From positions 1 to 64,000 of the forward strand of contig NZ_JAQTXI010000006.1 in NCBI RefSeq assembly GCF_028688855.1: DNA of 64,000 nucleotides, written 5' to 3'. The stretch's first letter is position 1. Each line of letters opens with the position of its first letter. The notes below the pieces were generated by a model. The model ran no database searches and had not been told where the DNA came from. It saw only the letters and a program-made list of their open reading frames with translations. This DNA comes from Neomegalonema sp. (lineage in GTDB: Bacteria > Pseudomonadota > Alphaproteobacteria > Rhodobacterales > Rhodobacteraceae). Of this stretch, positions 19,292-29,000 are shown one piece after another. Both the position numbers and the translations under genes were made by a program.

Positions 19292-20059
19292 ATGACCATC
19301 CGCCTGTCCCTCTCCGGAATCCACAAGCGTTACGGCGATTTCGAGGTGCTCAAGGGCGTCTCGCTCCAGGCGCATTCGGGCGACGTGATCGTGCTGATCG
19401 GCTCTTCGGGCTCGGGGAAATCGACGCTCCTGCGCTGCTGCAACCTGCTGGAGATCCCCGAGGAAGGCGAGATCCGGATCACCGGCGAGACGGTGAAGCT
19501 GGTCAAGAGCCTGCACGGCCGCAAGCCCGGCGACGCGAAGCAGCTTCAGCGGCTGCGCTCGAAGCTGGGCTTCGTCTTCCAGTCCTTCAACCTCTGGGCG
19601 CACATGACGGTCCTGGAGAACGTCATCGAGGCGCCGATCCACGTGAAGGGCCTGCCCAGACGCGAGGCCGTCGAGAAGGCGCGCGATCTTCTGGCCAAGG
19701 TGGGGGTGGTCGGCAAGGAGGAGAATTACCCCAGCCAGTTGTCCGGCGGCCAGCAGCAGCGGGTGGCCATCGCGCGGGCTCTGGCCATGGATCCGGAGGC
19801 CATGCTCTTCGACGAGCCGACTTCGGCGCTGGATCCCGAACTTGTGGGGGAAGTCCTGAAGGTGATCCGCGATCTCGCGGCCGAGGGCCGGACCATGCTC
19901 ATGGTGACTCACGAGATGAATTTCGCCCGTGAAGTGGCCTCGGAAATTGTATTTCTGCATCAGGGTGTGATCGAAGAGCAAGGGTCGCCTGAAGCGGTCT
20001 TCGGCGCGACCCGCTCCGAGCGCCTCAAGCAGTTCCTGGCGCGGGCGGCCCAGAAATGA
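19292..20059 (+). CDS. polar amino acid ABC transporter ATPase (HisP-like)
   Basis: The 255-residue ATPase of the importer. Walker [11 protein letters not shown] loop [19 protein letters not shown], signature LSGGQQQR, Walker [15 protein letters not shown], switch His in VTHEMNFA. The insertion around [17 protein letters not shown] matches HisP/OccP-type ATPases for basic amino acids and opines, which supports a basic-amino-acid substrate. It closes the operon and is followed by a strong bidirectional hairpin. Confidence 0.93.
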   Translation: MTIRLSLSGIHKRYGDFEVLKGVSLQAHSGDVIVLIGSSGSGKSTLLRCCNLLEIPEEGEIRITGETVKLVKSLHGRKPGDAKQLQRLRSKLGFVFQSFNLWAHMTVLENVIEAPIHVKGLPRREAVEKARDLLAKVGVVGKEENYPSQLSGGQQQRVAIARALAMDPEAMLFDEPTSALDPELVGEVLKVIRDLAAEGRTMLMVTHEMNFAREVASEIVFLHQGVIEEQGSPEAVFGATRSERLKQFLARAAQK

Positions 20060-20130
20060 GGCGGCTTTCGCGCAGGCTCCGCGCGCCGCGCCCGGCGGGA
20101 GGACTCGCCTCCAGGGCGTAGAGACGGAAA

Positions 20131-20161
20131 CCCCCGCCGCGCCTCTCCGGAGCGGCGGGGG
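20131..20161. terminator. bidirectional hairpin between convergent genes
   Basis: A perfect 10-bp stem (CCCCCGCCGC at 20131-20140, GCGGCGGGGG at 20152-20161) with an 11-base loop lies between the convergent ATPase and NtrC-type genes. No long T run flanks either side, so it is a likely but not textbook intrinsic terminator. Confidence 0.6.
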
Positions 20162-20199
20162 GATCGGATCCCCGGGAGATCCCGGGTCTCCGGATCGCG

Positions 20200-21666
<1,467 letters not shown>

Positions 21667-22203
21667 GATGTTCGTCCCGCCTCTGGTCCATTCTTGAGCC
21701 GCCCGGACTCCCCTTCCGGTTGAGCACATGACGCGTTCTGGGGCGACCAGAGGATGCACCTTGCGCAAAATGCGGCGTTTCGCTTGATTCCTGCTCTTTC
21801 TTAGACGGCGCCCCGCGTTCCCTTGCAAGACGTCGCGTTCAAAATGGCGCGGAATCTTTTCGTATTTCTCGAATTGATACGAACCTTAAAATCTTAACAA
21901 AGAGTAAACGCAACCTCCCGAAGCCTCGTTTCATCGTCGCGAGAGGCGCGATCTCCACCCCGCGAGCCCCCGCCGCGACAGGCCGAGGCGCCGGATCCTA
22001 ATGATCTCTTGCGCGGTGTGGTGAAAAGGTTACGGCGCTTTTAAAACGGGGTTCACGGGCCCAGCCCCCGCGCAAAACCGTTGATCTTGGCGTGCGAGCA
22101 TGGGAATACCCGCTCACTGGGCGCGCGCGCCATAGCAAATAAAGAAATCGCCATGCGCCGCATTTGCGGTGTGAGTGAACGATACAAACGAACGGAGAGA
22201 GGG
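21667..22203. promoter_or_regulatory. 537-bp divergent intergenic region, A+T-richer than surroundings
   Basis: This is the promoter region for the NtrC-type gene and the OmpA-like lipoprotein. It contains an inverted repeat TTCGTAT (21859-21865) and ATACGAA (21877-21883) with an 11-base spacer, followed by TTAAAATCTTAACAAAG. Closer to the lipoprotein gene the sequence up to 22190 is A-rich. No credible gene, tRNA or long hairpin was seen. Confidence 0.45.
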
Positions 22204-23349
22204 ATGAAAGCGTTCTCCCGACTTCTCGCCGCGACGAGCCTTCTGGCCGTCGCCGGCTGCTCGACCTTGCCGGAGGCCAACTTCGGCCAGACCTTCAGCG
22301 TCGGGCCCTTCCTGAAGCACCAGATCGTCGGCGATGGCTTCAACGCCGCCCTGGCCCGGGAATACCAGGCCATGGCCGAGTGGACCGCGACCAAGGACGT
22401 CAACTGGTACAACGCCACCGCTTACCAGAGCCGCGCTCAGGCGGCCCTGGCCGGCCAGAGCTTCGGCCCCTGGGATCCGGCTTCGCTGGGTCTGGGCGGC
22501 GAGACTCTCGCGCTCTACCAGCGCGTGGCTTCGACCGTCGCGGCCAACCGCGACCGTCACCCGCAGGCTTGCGCCCGTGCGCAGGCTCTGTTCGACAAGT
22601 ACCTCGAGGAGCTCTCGCAGGGCGACCACGCGTGCTCGGATCCCAACGAGATCCGCGCGCTGCTCGAAGAGGCGCTGAACGCTTGCGGCTACACGACCCC
22701 GGTCGCGCCGCCGCCGCCGCCGCCGCCGCCTCCTCCGCCCCCGCCGCCGCCTCCTCCGCCCCCGCCGCCGCCGCCGGTGGTGCAGCCCCCGGTCTACGTG
22801 CCGGCTCCGGCTCCGGCTCCGGTCGCGCCTCCGGTCTACGTGCCCGCTCCGGCTCCGGCTCCGGTCGCGCCGCCGGTCTACGTTCCGGCTCCGCCGCCTC
22901 CGCCGCCGCCTCCCCCGCCGCCGGCTCCTCCGGTCTACGTGCCGGCTCCGGCTCCGGTTCCGGCTCCCCAGCCGCCGGTCTATGAGGCTCCGCCGGTCGT
23001 GCAGCAGCCGACCTACCCGACCCTCTACACGATCTACTTCGGCTTCGATCGCTCCGATCTGACCGCCGAGGCCAACCAGGTCGTGTCCGAGATCGTGACC
23101 GCCTTCCGCGCCTTCGGGAATCCCTTCCTGAACGTGATCGGCCATGCGGACACTTCGGGTTCGAAGGCCTACAACCAGCGTCTCGCCGAGCGCCGCGCCA
23201 ATACGGTGGCGGGCGCCCTCGAGGTCCAGGGCGTGCCGCGCGGCAACATGCGCGTCTCCGCCACGGGCGAGCTGGCCCCGGCCGTTCCGACCGGCGACTC
23301 CGTGCGCCAGGCCGAGAACCGCCGCGTGACGGTCGAGATCGTCCGCTGA
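22204..23349 (+). CDS. OmpA-family lipoprotein with long proline-rich linker
   Basis: The 381-residue protein begins with a lipoprotein signal peptide whose lipobox AVAGC puts the lipidated Cys at residue 19. Residues 20-165 are a mostly helical domain I do not recognise. A Pro-rich linker (about 170-270) contains a run of over 20 prolines and three VYVPAPAPAPV-type repeats. The C-terminal 105 residues are an OmpA/Pal peptidoglycan-binding domain (YFGFDRSDLTAEA, VIGHADTSGSKAYNQRLAERR). It probably spans from outer membrane to cell wall. GGAG six bases before the ATG at 22204 fixes the start; longer upstream frame lacks a signal peptide. Confidence 0.9.
   Translation: MKAFSRLLAATSLLAVAGCSTLPEANFGQTFSVGPFLKHQIVGDGFNAALAREYQAMAEWTATKDVNWYNATAYQSRAQAALAGQSFGPWDPASLGLGGETLALYQRVASTVAANRDRHPQACARAQALFDKYLEELSQGDHACSDPNEIRALLEEALNACGYTTPVAPPPPPPPPPPPPPPPPPPPPPPPVVQPPVYVPAPAPAPVAPPVYVPAPAPAPVAPPVYVPAPPPPPPPPPPPAPPVYVPAPAPVPAPQPPVYEAPPVVQQPTYPTLYTIYFGFDRSDLTAEANQVVSEIVTAFRAFGNPFLNVIGHADTSGSKAYNQRLAERRANTVAGALEVQGVPRGNMRVSATGELAPAVPTGDSVRQAENRRVTVEIVR
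22708..22972 (+). repeat. CCG/CCT triplet tract and VYVPAPAPAP-coding repeats
   Basis: Within the lipoprotein gene, 22708-22775 is almost pure CCG/CCT triplets, followed by 39-42-bp near repeats encoding VYVPAPAPAP. Slippage in whole triplets would change the linker length without breaking the frame. Confidence 0.75.
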
Positions 23350-23388
23350 GCGGATTGAACTCAGCCGATCCGGCGAAGTGAAAAAAAG

Positions 23389-23420
23389 CAGCCCCGCGTC
23401 CCTGACGCGGGGCTGTTTTC
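23389..23420 (+). terminator. intrinsic terminator after OmpA-like lipoprotein
   Basis: A perfect 12-bp stem (CAGCCCCGCGTC at 23389-23400, GACGCGGGGCTG at 23404-23415) with a CCT loop, preceded by seven A residues and followed by TTTTC. It ends the lipoprotein transcript 40 bases after its stop. Confidence 0.9.
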
Positions 23421-23547
23421 ATGCGCGGACGCGCTATATGCCCGTCAGGAGCGCGCTCCGGGCGCGGCCCGGTTTCCGGAGACCCCGCGCGATCGGACGC
23501 AAGCCCCGAGCCCCGCGTTTCCGGGCGGATCAGGAGAGGCCCCGACC

Positions 23548-23904
23548 ATGACCAGGACCCCCCGCGACTTCATCCGACCCCTCGCGTTCTGCCTGGCGGG
23601 CGCCCTGAGCCTCGCGCCTCCGGCCGCCCTCGCGCAGGAGCCGCCGACGGCGCCCGACGGGCTGAACCGGCTGGAGACCGAACTCGACTCCGCCGCCCGC
23701 CGCGCCGCCGAGCGTCTGGCCAGGGCCGTGGAGATGGCGCTCGGCGGCATGACGATCTTCGTGGATTCGCTGCCCGCCTATCAGGCGCCGGAGATCCTGC
23801 CCAACGGCGACATCCTCATCCGGCGCATTCCGAAGGAGGCCGCCGACGTCGCGCCTGCTCCTGCGCCGGGCGCGGCGGGCTCCGACGAGGCCGTGGAGCT
23901 CTGA
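23548..23904 (+). CDS. small conserved exported protein, function unknown
   Basis: A 118-residue protein with a Sec signal peptide (PLAFCLAGALSLAPPAALA before QEPP). The mature part is a short amphipathic helix rich in Arg/Ala/Glu (ARRAAERLARAVEMALG), then DSLPAYQAPEILPNGDILIRRIP, a pattern seen in small exported proteins of Rhodobacterales-like bacteria often mislabelled as AAA+ ATPases; there is no Walker motif here. AGGAG lies upstream of the ATG at 23548. It converges with the radical SAM gene. Confidence 0.7.
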   Translation: MTRTPRDFIRPLAFCLAGALSLAPPAALAQEPPTAPDGLNRLETELDSAARRAAERLARAVEMALGGMTIFVDSLPAYQAPEILPNGDILIRRIPKEAADVAPAPAPGAAGSDEAVEL

Positions 23905-23931
23905 ACGCGATCCGGAAGCGGAGCTCCCGGC

Positions 23932-25047
23932 TCAGAGCCTGTCGAAGAAGCTGATCTGGTCGCCGCGCCTCAGGGGGCGGCGGAAAAGATCCGTCCGCAG
24001 CGCAGGGCGCGCGCCGAGCCTGTGGCGCCGGACCGCCAGGGCGAAGCGTTGCGCCAGAAGCTGGGCGGCCGCGCCCTTTCCCTTGAAGCGTTCTCCGAAG
24101 CCGCGCTCCTCGACCTCCGCCACGGCGCGTTTGACGCGGGCGGCGCGCTCGGGGAGCTTCTCGTCCAGCCAGGCGTCGAAGACGGCCCGCGTCTCGCCGG
24201 GCAGACGCAGAGGCTGATGATGCGCGGAGCGGGCTCCGGCGCCTGCGGCGGCCTTGAGGATTCCCTCCAGCTCGTGGTCGTTCAGCCCCATGACGACCGG
24301 CGCGGCCATGATCGTCGTGCGCACCCCCGCCGCCGAGAGCGCGGCCATGGCCGCCAGCCGCCTTTGCGGCGTGGAGGCGCGGGGCTCCATGGCGCGGGCG
24401 AGCTTGTGGTCGAGGGTGGTCACGGAGATCCCCACGTCCACCAGATCCAGCCGGGCCATCTGCTCCAGCAGATCCAGATCCCGCAGCACGCTCGCCGATT
24501 TCGTGACGATCATCGCCGGATGCCGCGTCTCCAGCAGAAGCTGGAGGATCGGCCGCATCAGGTTCAGATCGCGCTCGGCGGGCTGATAGGGGTCGGTGAT
24601 CGTGCCGATGGCGATGGGCGCCGGACGATAGCCCGGACGGCGGAAGGTCTCCGCCAGACGCTCCGCGGCGTCCTGCTTGGCGAAGATCTCGGTCTCGAAA
24701 TCCAGCCCCGGCGAAAGCCCGAGGAAGGCGTGGGTCGGGCGGGCGTAGCAATAGACGCATCCGTGCTCGCAGCCCCGATAGGGATTCAGGCTGCGGTCGA
24801 AGGGCAGATCCGGCGAATCCACCCGGGTGAGGATCTCGCGGCCCCGGTAAGCGTGGACCTGCGTGCGCAAAGGCGCGAGCGGCTCTTCTTCGGGCAGGCC
24901 CTCGCAGAGATCGGGGGTTCGGGTCTCGCGTTCGAAGCGGCCGGGGAGGTTCTCCGTCGCGCCGCGTCCCCGGCGGCTGCGGGGATGGACGAAGCCCGTC
25001 GGAAGGGCGGGCGCGGCGAGATCGGCGAAACCGGGGGGGTGCGTCAT
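23932..25047 (-). CDS. PA0069-family radical SAM protein (SplB-like), probably SOS-controlled
   Basis: A 371-residue radical SAM protein. The cluster motif CxxxCxxC is Cys93, Cys97 and Cys100 (RGCEHGCVYCYARP). The surrounding LNPYRGCEHGC and IGTITDPYQPAE segments are shared with the PA0069 family and spore photoproduct lyase relatives. Its reaction is not established; relatedness to SplB makes DNA-lesion chemistry an attractive idea. Two GAAC-N7-GAAC boxes lie 34-67 bases upstream of the start, the form of the alphaproteobacterial LexA site, which fits a DNA-damage role. Confidence 0.85.
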   Translation of the reverse strand: MTHPPGFADLAAPALPTGFVHPRSRRGRGATENLPGRFERETRTPDLCEGLPEEEPLAPLRTQVHAYRGREILTRVDSPDLPFDRSLNPYRGCEHGCVYCYARPTHAFLGLSPGLDFETEIFAKQDAAERLAETFRRPGYRPAPIAIGTITDPYQPAERDLNLMRPILQLLLETRHPAMIVTKSASVLRDLDLLEQMARLDLVDVGISVTTLDHKLARAMEPRASTPQRRLAAMAALSAAGVRTTIMAAPVVMGLNDHELEGILKAAAGAGARSAHHQPLRLPGETRAVFDAWLDEKLPERAARVKRAVAEVEERGFGERFKGKGAAAQLLAQRFALAVRRHRLGARPALRTDLFRRPLRRGDQISFFDRL

Positions 25048-25080
25048 GGCGTTTGTTCTCCCTCGCTGAGGCGGATGGGC

Positions 25081-25114
25081 GAACTATACGCGAACAATAG
25101 AACGAATAAAGAAC
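25081..25114 (-). promoter_or_regulatory. two SOS/LexA-type boxes (GAAC-N7-GAAC)
   Basis: GAAC occurs at 25081, 25092, 25100 and 25111, giving two boxes GAAC-N7-GAAC at 25081-25095 and 25100-25114, equal to GTTC-N7-GTTC on the gene's strand. This is the alphaproteobacterial LexA consensus. On the minus strand a TTGACA at 25143-25138 is a possible -35, so LexA would cover the promoter. TTGACA/TGTCAA at 25124-25143 also form a dyad with an 8-base spacer. Confidence 0.65.
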
Positions 25115-25196
25115 AATTAACGCTTGACAGGCGTATTTGTCAAACGCCGTCCGGCGCAGAGATTCGCGGAACGTCCCAAGTCCATGGCGGAGCATG

Positions 25197-25221
25197 AAAA
25201 AACCCCGCCGGAAGGGCGGGG
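25197..25221 (-). terminator. intrinsic terminator after efp
   Basis: Read on the minus strand, stem CCCCGCC/GGCGGGG (25221-25215 with 25209-25203) with a five-base loop is followed by six T residues (25202-25197). It lies about 30 bases after the efp stop. Confidence 0.85.
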
Positions 25222-25252
25222 CTTCATCCTCAGGCGCGCAGAGCTGGAAGGC

Positions 25253-25822
25253 TCAGTCCTTGGCGCGCTCGACGTAGCCGTTGGTTCCGGTGTCGACCAC
25301 GACGCGGGCGCCGACGCCGATATGGGTCGGCACGCCGGTCCGCACGCCGTTGGAGAGCACCGCCGGCTTGAAGGAGGAGGTGGCGGTCTGACCCTTCATG
25401 ACGGGCTCGGTCTCGACGACCTCGAGCGTCACGCGCTGGGGGATCTCGGCCGAGATGGGCGTGCCCTCGTGGAGGCTGAGCACGACCTCCATGCCGTCAT
25501 GGAGATAGACGCCCTGGTCTCCGAGGATGTCTTTCGGGACCGGGAGCTGCTCGTAGTTCTCCTTGTGCATGAAGACGTAGTTGTCGCCCTCCTCGTAGAG
25601 GAAGGTGAAGTCCTGCGAATCCACGAAGGCGCGCTCCACGGATTCGGTCGTGCGGTAGCGCTCGACGATCTTCACGCCGTCGGAGATGCGGCGCATCTCC
25701 AGCTGGGTGACCGGCGTGCCCTTGCCGGGCTGGATGTTGTCGGCCTTGAGGATCGTGTAGAGCTTGCCCTCGATTTCGACGACATTGCCGTTGCGGAGCG
25801 TGTTGGCGTTGACTTTGACCAC
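25253..25822 (-). CDS. efp: translation elongation factor P
   Basis: EF-P relieves ribosomes stalled at proline runs. The 189-residue, three-domain protein has its modifiable loop as QPGKGTP with Lys34, the residue that E. coli EpmA/EpmB modify with beta-lysine. KOW-like domain 1, [17 protein letters not shown] in domain 2 and the final [11 protein letters not shown] are all typical. It is divergent from epmA, whose product attaches the lysyl group. The long proline run in the OmpA-like lipoprotein encoded 2 kb away is an obvious EF-P client. Confidence 0.97.
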   Translation of the reverse strand: MVKVNANTLRNGNVVEIEGKLYTILKADNIQPGKGTPVTQLEMRRISDGVKIVERYRTTESVERAFVDSQDFTFLYEEGDNYVFMHKENYEQLPVPKDILGDQGVYLHDGMEVVLSLHEGTPISAEIPQRVTLEVVETEPVMKGQTATSSFKPAVLSNGVRTGVPTHIGVGARVVVDTGTNGYVERAKD

Positions 25823-25927
25823 GGAAAGGCTCTTATCTGCAAAGTGTGAATGTGGCGCGGAAGCTACTCCCTCGCGCGCGCCGGTTCAACTCGCCAGAGG
25901 GAAAGCTTGCAGGAAAAAGAGACGCGC

Positions 25928-26965
25928 ATGTGGTGGAGCCGTGACAATCACGCGCGCCGGAGGCCTTATCTGACCGCCCGGGCCGCGATCATGCGGGTGA
26001 TCCGCGACTGGTTCGAGGATCGGGGCTTCATCGAGGTCGAGACCGCGGCGCTCCAGCGCACCCCCTGCCTTGAAACCCATCTGCACGCCGTGGCGGCGCG
26101 AGTCACCTCGGGCGACGGCCAGCACGCCGATCTGTGGTTGCACACTTCGCCGGAATTCGCCTGCAAGAAGCTGCTTGCGGCGGGCGAGGAGAAGATCTTC
26201 AGCCTCGGCAAGGTCTGGCGCGACGCCGAGGGCTCGCCGCTGCATCACCCCGAATTCACGCTGCTGGAATGGTATCGCAAGGGCGGGAATTACGACGACC
26301 TCATGGAGGATTGCGCGGGGCTGCTGCGCTCGGCCGCCGAGGCGCTGGACGTCGAGTCGCTGCGTCGGGGGGCGGATCTCTGCGATCCCTACGCCCCCTG
26401 GGAGCGGGTCACCGTCGTCGAGGCGGTGCGCAAGGCCACGGGAATCGACCTGCTGGAGAGCCTGGCGGATCCGGCGCATCCTTCGGCGGAGATCCTGCGC
26501 AAGGCGGCCCGGGAGGCGGGGCTCCGCGTGGCCGACGACGATTCCTGGGGCGACCTCTTCACCAAGATCATGGTGGGCCATGTCGAGCCGGGGCTCGGGA
26601 TGGGCCGCCCGACGCTGCTCTGCGATTATCCGGTTCCGGAAGCGGCTCTGGCGCGGCGCAAGCGGGGAGATCCGCGCATCGCGGAGCGCTTCGAGCTCTA
26701 TTGCGCCGGAGTGGAGCTGGCCAACGGCTTCGGCGAACTGACCGATCCCGCCGAACAGCGCGCCCGCTTCGAGGCCGATCAGGCCCTCAAGAGCAGGCTT
26801 TACGGCTTCTCCTATCCGCTCGACGCCGATCTTCTGGCGGCTCTGCCGCTGATGGGCGAGGCGGCGGGGATCGCTCTGGGCGTGGACCGGCTGGTGATGC
26901 TGCTGACCGGCGCCGCCGACATCCGCGACGTGATCTGGTCGCCGGTGGAGACGGGATTCGTCTGA
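25928..26965 (+). CDS. epmA: EF-P--lysine aminoacylase EpmA (GenX/PoxA)
   Basis: A class II lysyl-tRNA-synthetase paralogue lacking the anticodon-binding domain, 345 residues. Motif 2 is KVWRDAEGSPLHHPEFTLLEWY and motif 3 GIALGVDRLVMLLTG; LWLHTSPEFACKKLLAAG matches EpmA. It adds (beta-)lysine to EF-P Lys34. The start MWWSRDNHARRRPYL at 25928 is family-typical; the longer frame from 25850 is not needed. It is transcribed divergently from efp, with a 105-base shared promoter region. Confidence 0.95.
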   Translation: MWWSRDNHARRRPYLTARAAIMRVIRDWFEDRGFIEVETAALQRTPCLETHLHAVAARVTSGDGQHADLWLHTSPEFACKKLLAAGEEKIFSLGKVWRDAEGSPLHHPEFTLLEWYRKGGNYDDLMEDCAGLLRSAAEALDVESLRRGADLCDPYAPWERVTVVEAVRKATGIDLLESLADPAHPSAEILRKAAREAGLRVADDDSWGDLFTKIMVGHVEPGLGMGRPTLLCDYPVPEAALARRKRGDPRIAERFELYCAGVELANGFGELTDPAEQRARFEADQALKSRLYGFSYPLDADLLAALPLMGEAAGIALGVDRLVMLLTGAADIRDVIWSPVETGFV

Positions 26966-26966
26966 G

Positions 26967-27734
26967 CTAGCCGGGGATCTTCTCCAGAAAGCGGCGCATG
27001 AGGGCGGCGGTCCCTGCGGGATCGTCGACATGGAAGCCGTGGCCGCCGAAGGGAACGATCCCGAGCGCCGCCCCCGGAATGGCTTCGGCCAGCTCGACGG
27101 TCTCCCGGCGCGGGGCGAGGCGGTCCGCGTCGCCGCCGAGGATCAGCGTCGGGCGCGAGATCCCCGAGATCCGTGCGCCCGGATAATTCTCCGGCTCTTC
27201 GGACATCCACATCTCGCGGACGGCGTGCAGCAGGCGGTCGAGATCGGGCGCCGGATTCTCCCGTTCGTAGCGCGCGGCGTATTCGGGGAAGCGCTTCCGC
27301 CAGCCCGCGGGAGTCAGGGGCGCGTAGGAGCGCGCGACGATCTCCGGCGAGGAGGGGCGCGCCTGAGCCGCCAGAGCGATCAGTCCGCCGATCCGCCGCC
27401 GCCTGCGCGCCGCCAGATGCAGGGCCGTGATTCCCCCGTCGCTATGGCCGACCACCACCGGATCCGTCAGGCCGGAGGCGGCGAGGACCGCCTCCGCATC
27501 CGCAGCGAGCAGGGGATAGCGCAGGGGGCGGTCGTCCATGGTGGAGCCGCCATGGCCTCTGGTGTCGGGCAGCCAGCAGTCGCAATCGGCGAAATGCGCC
27601 AGCAGCGGCGCGAAATCCTCGCCCGAAGCGAGCCCTCCATGCAGGAAGAGCAGGGGCCGCCCCCGAGGATCGCCCAGACGGCGCAGCCTCAGCCGCGCGC
27701 CCGGAACCTCGACGCTCATTGCGGATCCGGCCAT
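26967..27734 (-). CDS. alpha/beta-fold hydrolase
   Basis: A 255-residue alpha/beta hydrolase. LLFLHGGLASGEDF forms the oxyanion-hole loop, GHSDGG carries nucleophile Ser98, the acid residue is likely the Asp of GGDADRLAP, and the base is the His of GGHGFHVDDP. The substrate is unknown. The stop lies one base beyond the epmA stop on the other strand. An internal ATG at 27719 (MSVEVPG) is an equally possible start. Confidence 0.85.
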   Translation of the reverse strand: MAGSAMSVEVPGARLRLRRLGDPRGRPLLFLHGGLASGEDFAPLLAHFADCDCWLPDTRGHGGSTMDDRPLRYPLLAADAEAVLAASGLTDPVVVGHSDGGITALHLAARRRRRIGGLIALAAQARPSSPEIVARSYAPLTPAGWRKRFPEYAARYERENPAPDLDRLLHAVREMWMSEEPENYPGARISGISRPTLILGGDADRLAPRRETVELAEAIPGAALGIVPFGGHGFHVDDPAGTAALMRRFLEKIPG

Positions 27735-27777
27735 GCCGAACTTCTCCCTGGGCTGCGCGTCCGGCCTGCCGGACGCC

Positions 27778-27963
27778 TCAGAAATCGACGGCGAGGCCCT
27801 TCTTCTCCCAGTCGCCGTAGCGCACCGGCTCCAGCCCCTTGAGGCGTCCGCCCCATTCGGGCGGAAGCGGGGGTTCGGCCTCCTGAGCCTTGCGGCGCTC
27901 CCCGGCCTCGGCGAGGGCGCGCAGGGCGGCGGGGGATAGATCCTTGACCTTTTCGGAATCCAT
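27778..27963 (-). CDS. DUF1674 / SDHAF4-like succinate dehydrogenase assembly factor
   Basis: A 61-residue protein whose C-terminal [28 protein letters not shown] ending (read in parts: [15 protein letters not shown], then EKKGLAVDF) is the signature of DUF1674. The mitochondrial member SDHAF4 binds flavinylated SdhA during complex II assembly; a like role in the bacterial cytoplasm is inferred. It is divergent from htpX, 88 bases away. Confidence 0.88.
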   Translation of the reverse strand: MDSEKVKDLSPAALRALAEAGERRKAQEAEPPLPPEWGGRLKGLEPVRYGDWEKKGLAVDF

Positions 27964-28051
27964 GCCGAAGGCTCTCCTGAATCGGGACGTTCTGACCTAT
28001 ATTCTCCGACGCGCCGTTCATTGCGCGCCTGAGACCAGAGAAAGGCCTGGG

Positions 28052-28978
28052 ATGAATTACGTCAAGACCGCCGTGCTGCTCGCCGGCATGACGGCCCTGT
28101 TCATGGGCGTCGGCTATTCCCTGGGCGGACAGGGCGGCATGCTCATCGCGCTGCTCTTCGCCGCCGGGACGAATCTCTGGGCCTGGTGGGGCTCGGACAA
28201 GGCCGTGCTGCGGATGCATGGCGCCCAGCCGGTGCTGCCCGGCGATTCTTACGGCCTTCACGAGATGGTGGACCTGCTCTCGAAGAACGCGGGCCTGCCG
28301 ACCCCGAAGGTCTATCTGATGAACACGGATCAGCCCAACGCCTTCGCGACGGGCCGCAATCCGGAGAACGCCGCCGTGGCGGTCACCACCGGACTCCTGC
28401 GGACCCTGAACAAGGAGGAGGTCGCGGGCGTGGTGGCCCATGAGCTGGCGCATATCCAGAACCGCGACACGCTCATCATGACCATCACCGCGACCATCGC
28501 GGGCGCGGTCTCGATGATCGCGCGATTCGGCGGGATGTTCGGCGGACGCGGAAACAGCCAGCGCGCCAGCCCCGTCGCCATGATCCTGACGATGATCGTG
28601 GCGCCTCTGGCGGCGATGGTCATCCAGATGTTCATCAGCCGCACCCGCGAATACGCCGCCGACCGGCGCGGCGCCGAGATCTGCGGGAATCCGCTCTGGC
28701 TGGCCTCGGCGCTTCAGGGGATTTCGCGCGGCGTCCAGCAACGCCCGATGGTCTCGGCGGAGAACGATCCCGCCACGGCGCATATGTTCATCATCAATCC
28801 GCTGAGCGGCGCGCGGCTGGACAATCTCTTCTCGACCCATCCCCGCACGGAAAACCGCGTGGCGGAGCTGGAGAAGCTCGCCGCCGCCACGGGGGCGCGT
28901 CCCGCTCCGCGCGGCCGCGAATTCGGGCGCGGCCCGGGCGGCGCGCAGGGCGGCGCCAGGGGCGGCCCCTGGAGCTGA
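28052..28978 (+). CDS. htpX: membrane-bound zinc metalloprotease HtpX
   Basis: A 308-residue M48 peptidase that degrades misfolded inner-membrane proteins. Two N-terminal hydrophobic segments ([19 protein letters not shown] and [18 protein letters not shown]) precede the zinc site HELAH near residue 130, with the third ligand in [15 protein letters not shown]. Further hydrophobic segments lie between them. The Gly/Arg-rich tail is usual. The start at 28052 gives [10 protein letters not shown], the normal HtpX beginning; the open frame upstream is not part of it. Confidence 0.95.
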   Translation: MNYVKTAVLLAGMTALFMGVGYSLGGQGGMLIALLFAAGTNLWAWWGSDKAVLRMHGAQPVLPGDSYGLHEMVDLLSKNAGLPTPKVYLMNTDQPNAFATGRNPENAAVAVTTGLLRTLNKEEVAGVVAHELAHIQNRDTLIMTITATIAGAVSMIARFGGMFGGRGNSQRASPVAMILTMIVAPLAAMVIQMFISRTREYAADRRGAEICGNPLWLASALQGISRGVQQRPMVSAENDPATAHMFIINPLSGARLDNLFSTHPRTENRVAELEKLAAATGARPAPRGREFGRGPGGAQGGARGGPWS

Positions 28979-29000
28979 GAGGCTCCGGGAGGCGGGGGCT

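Noticed and set aside
21886..21900. CtrA box (TTAA-N7-TTAA)
   Set aside because: The two TTAA half-sites are only four bases apart instead of seven.
23548..23904. AAA+ ATPase label often given to this small exported family
   Set aside because: The 118-residue protein has no Walker A or B motif and a Sec signal peptide.
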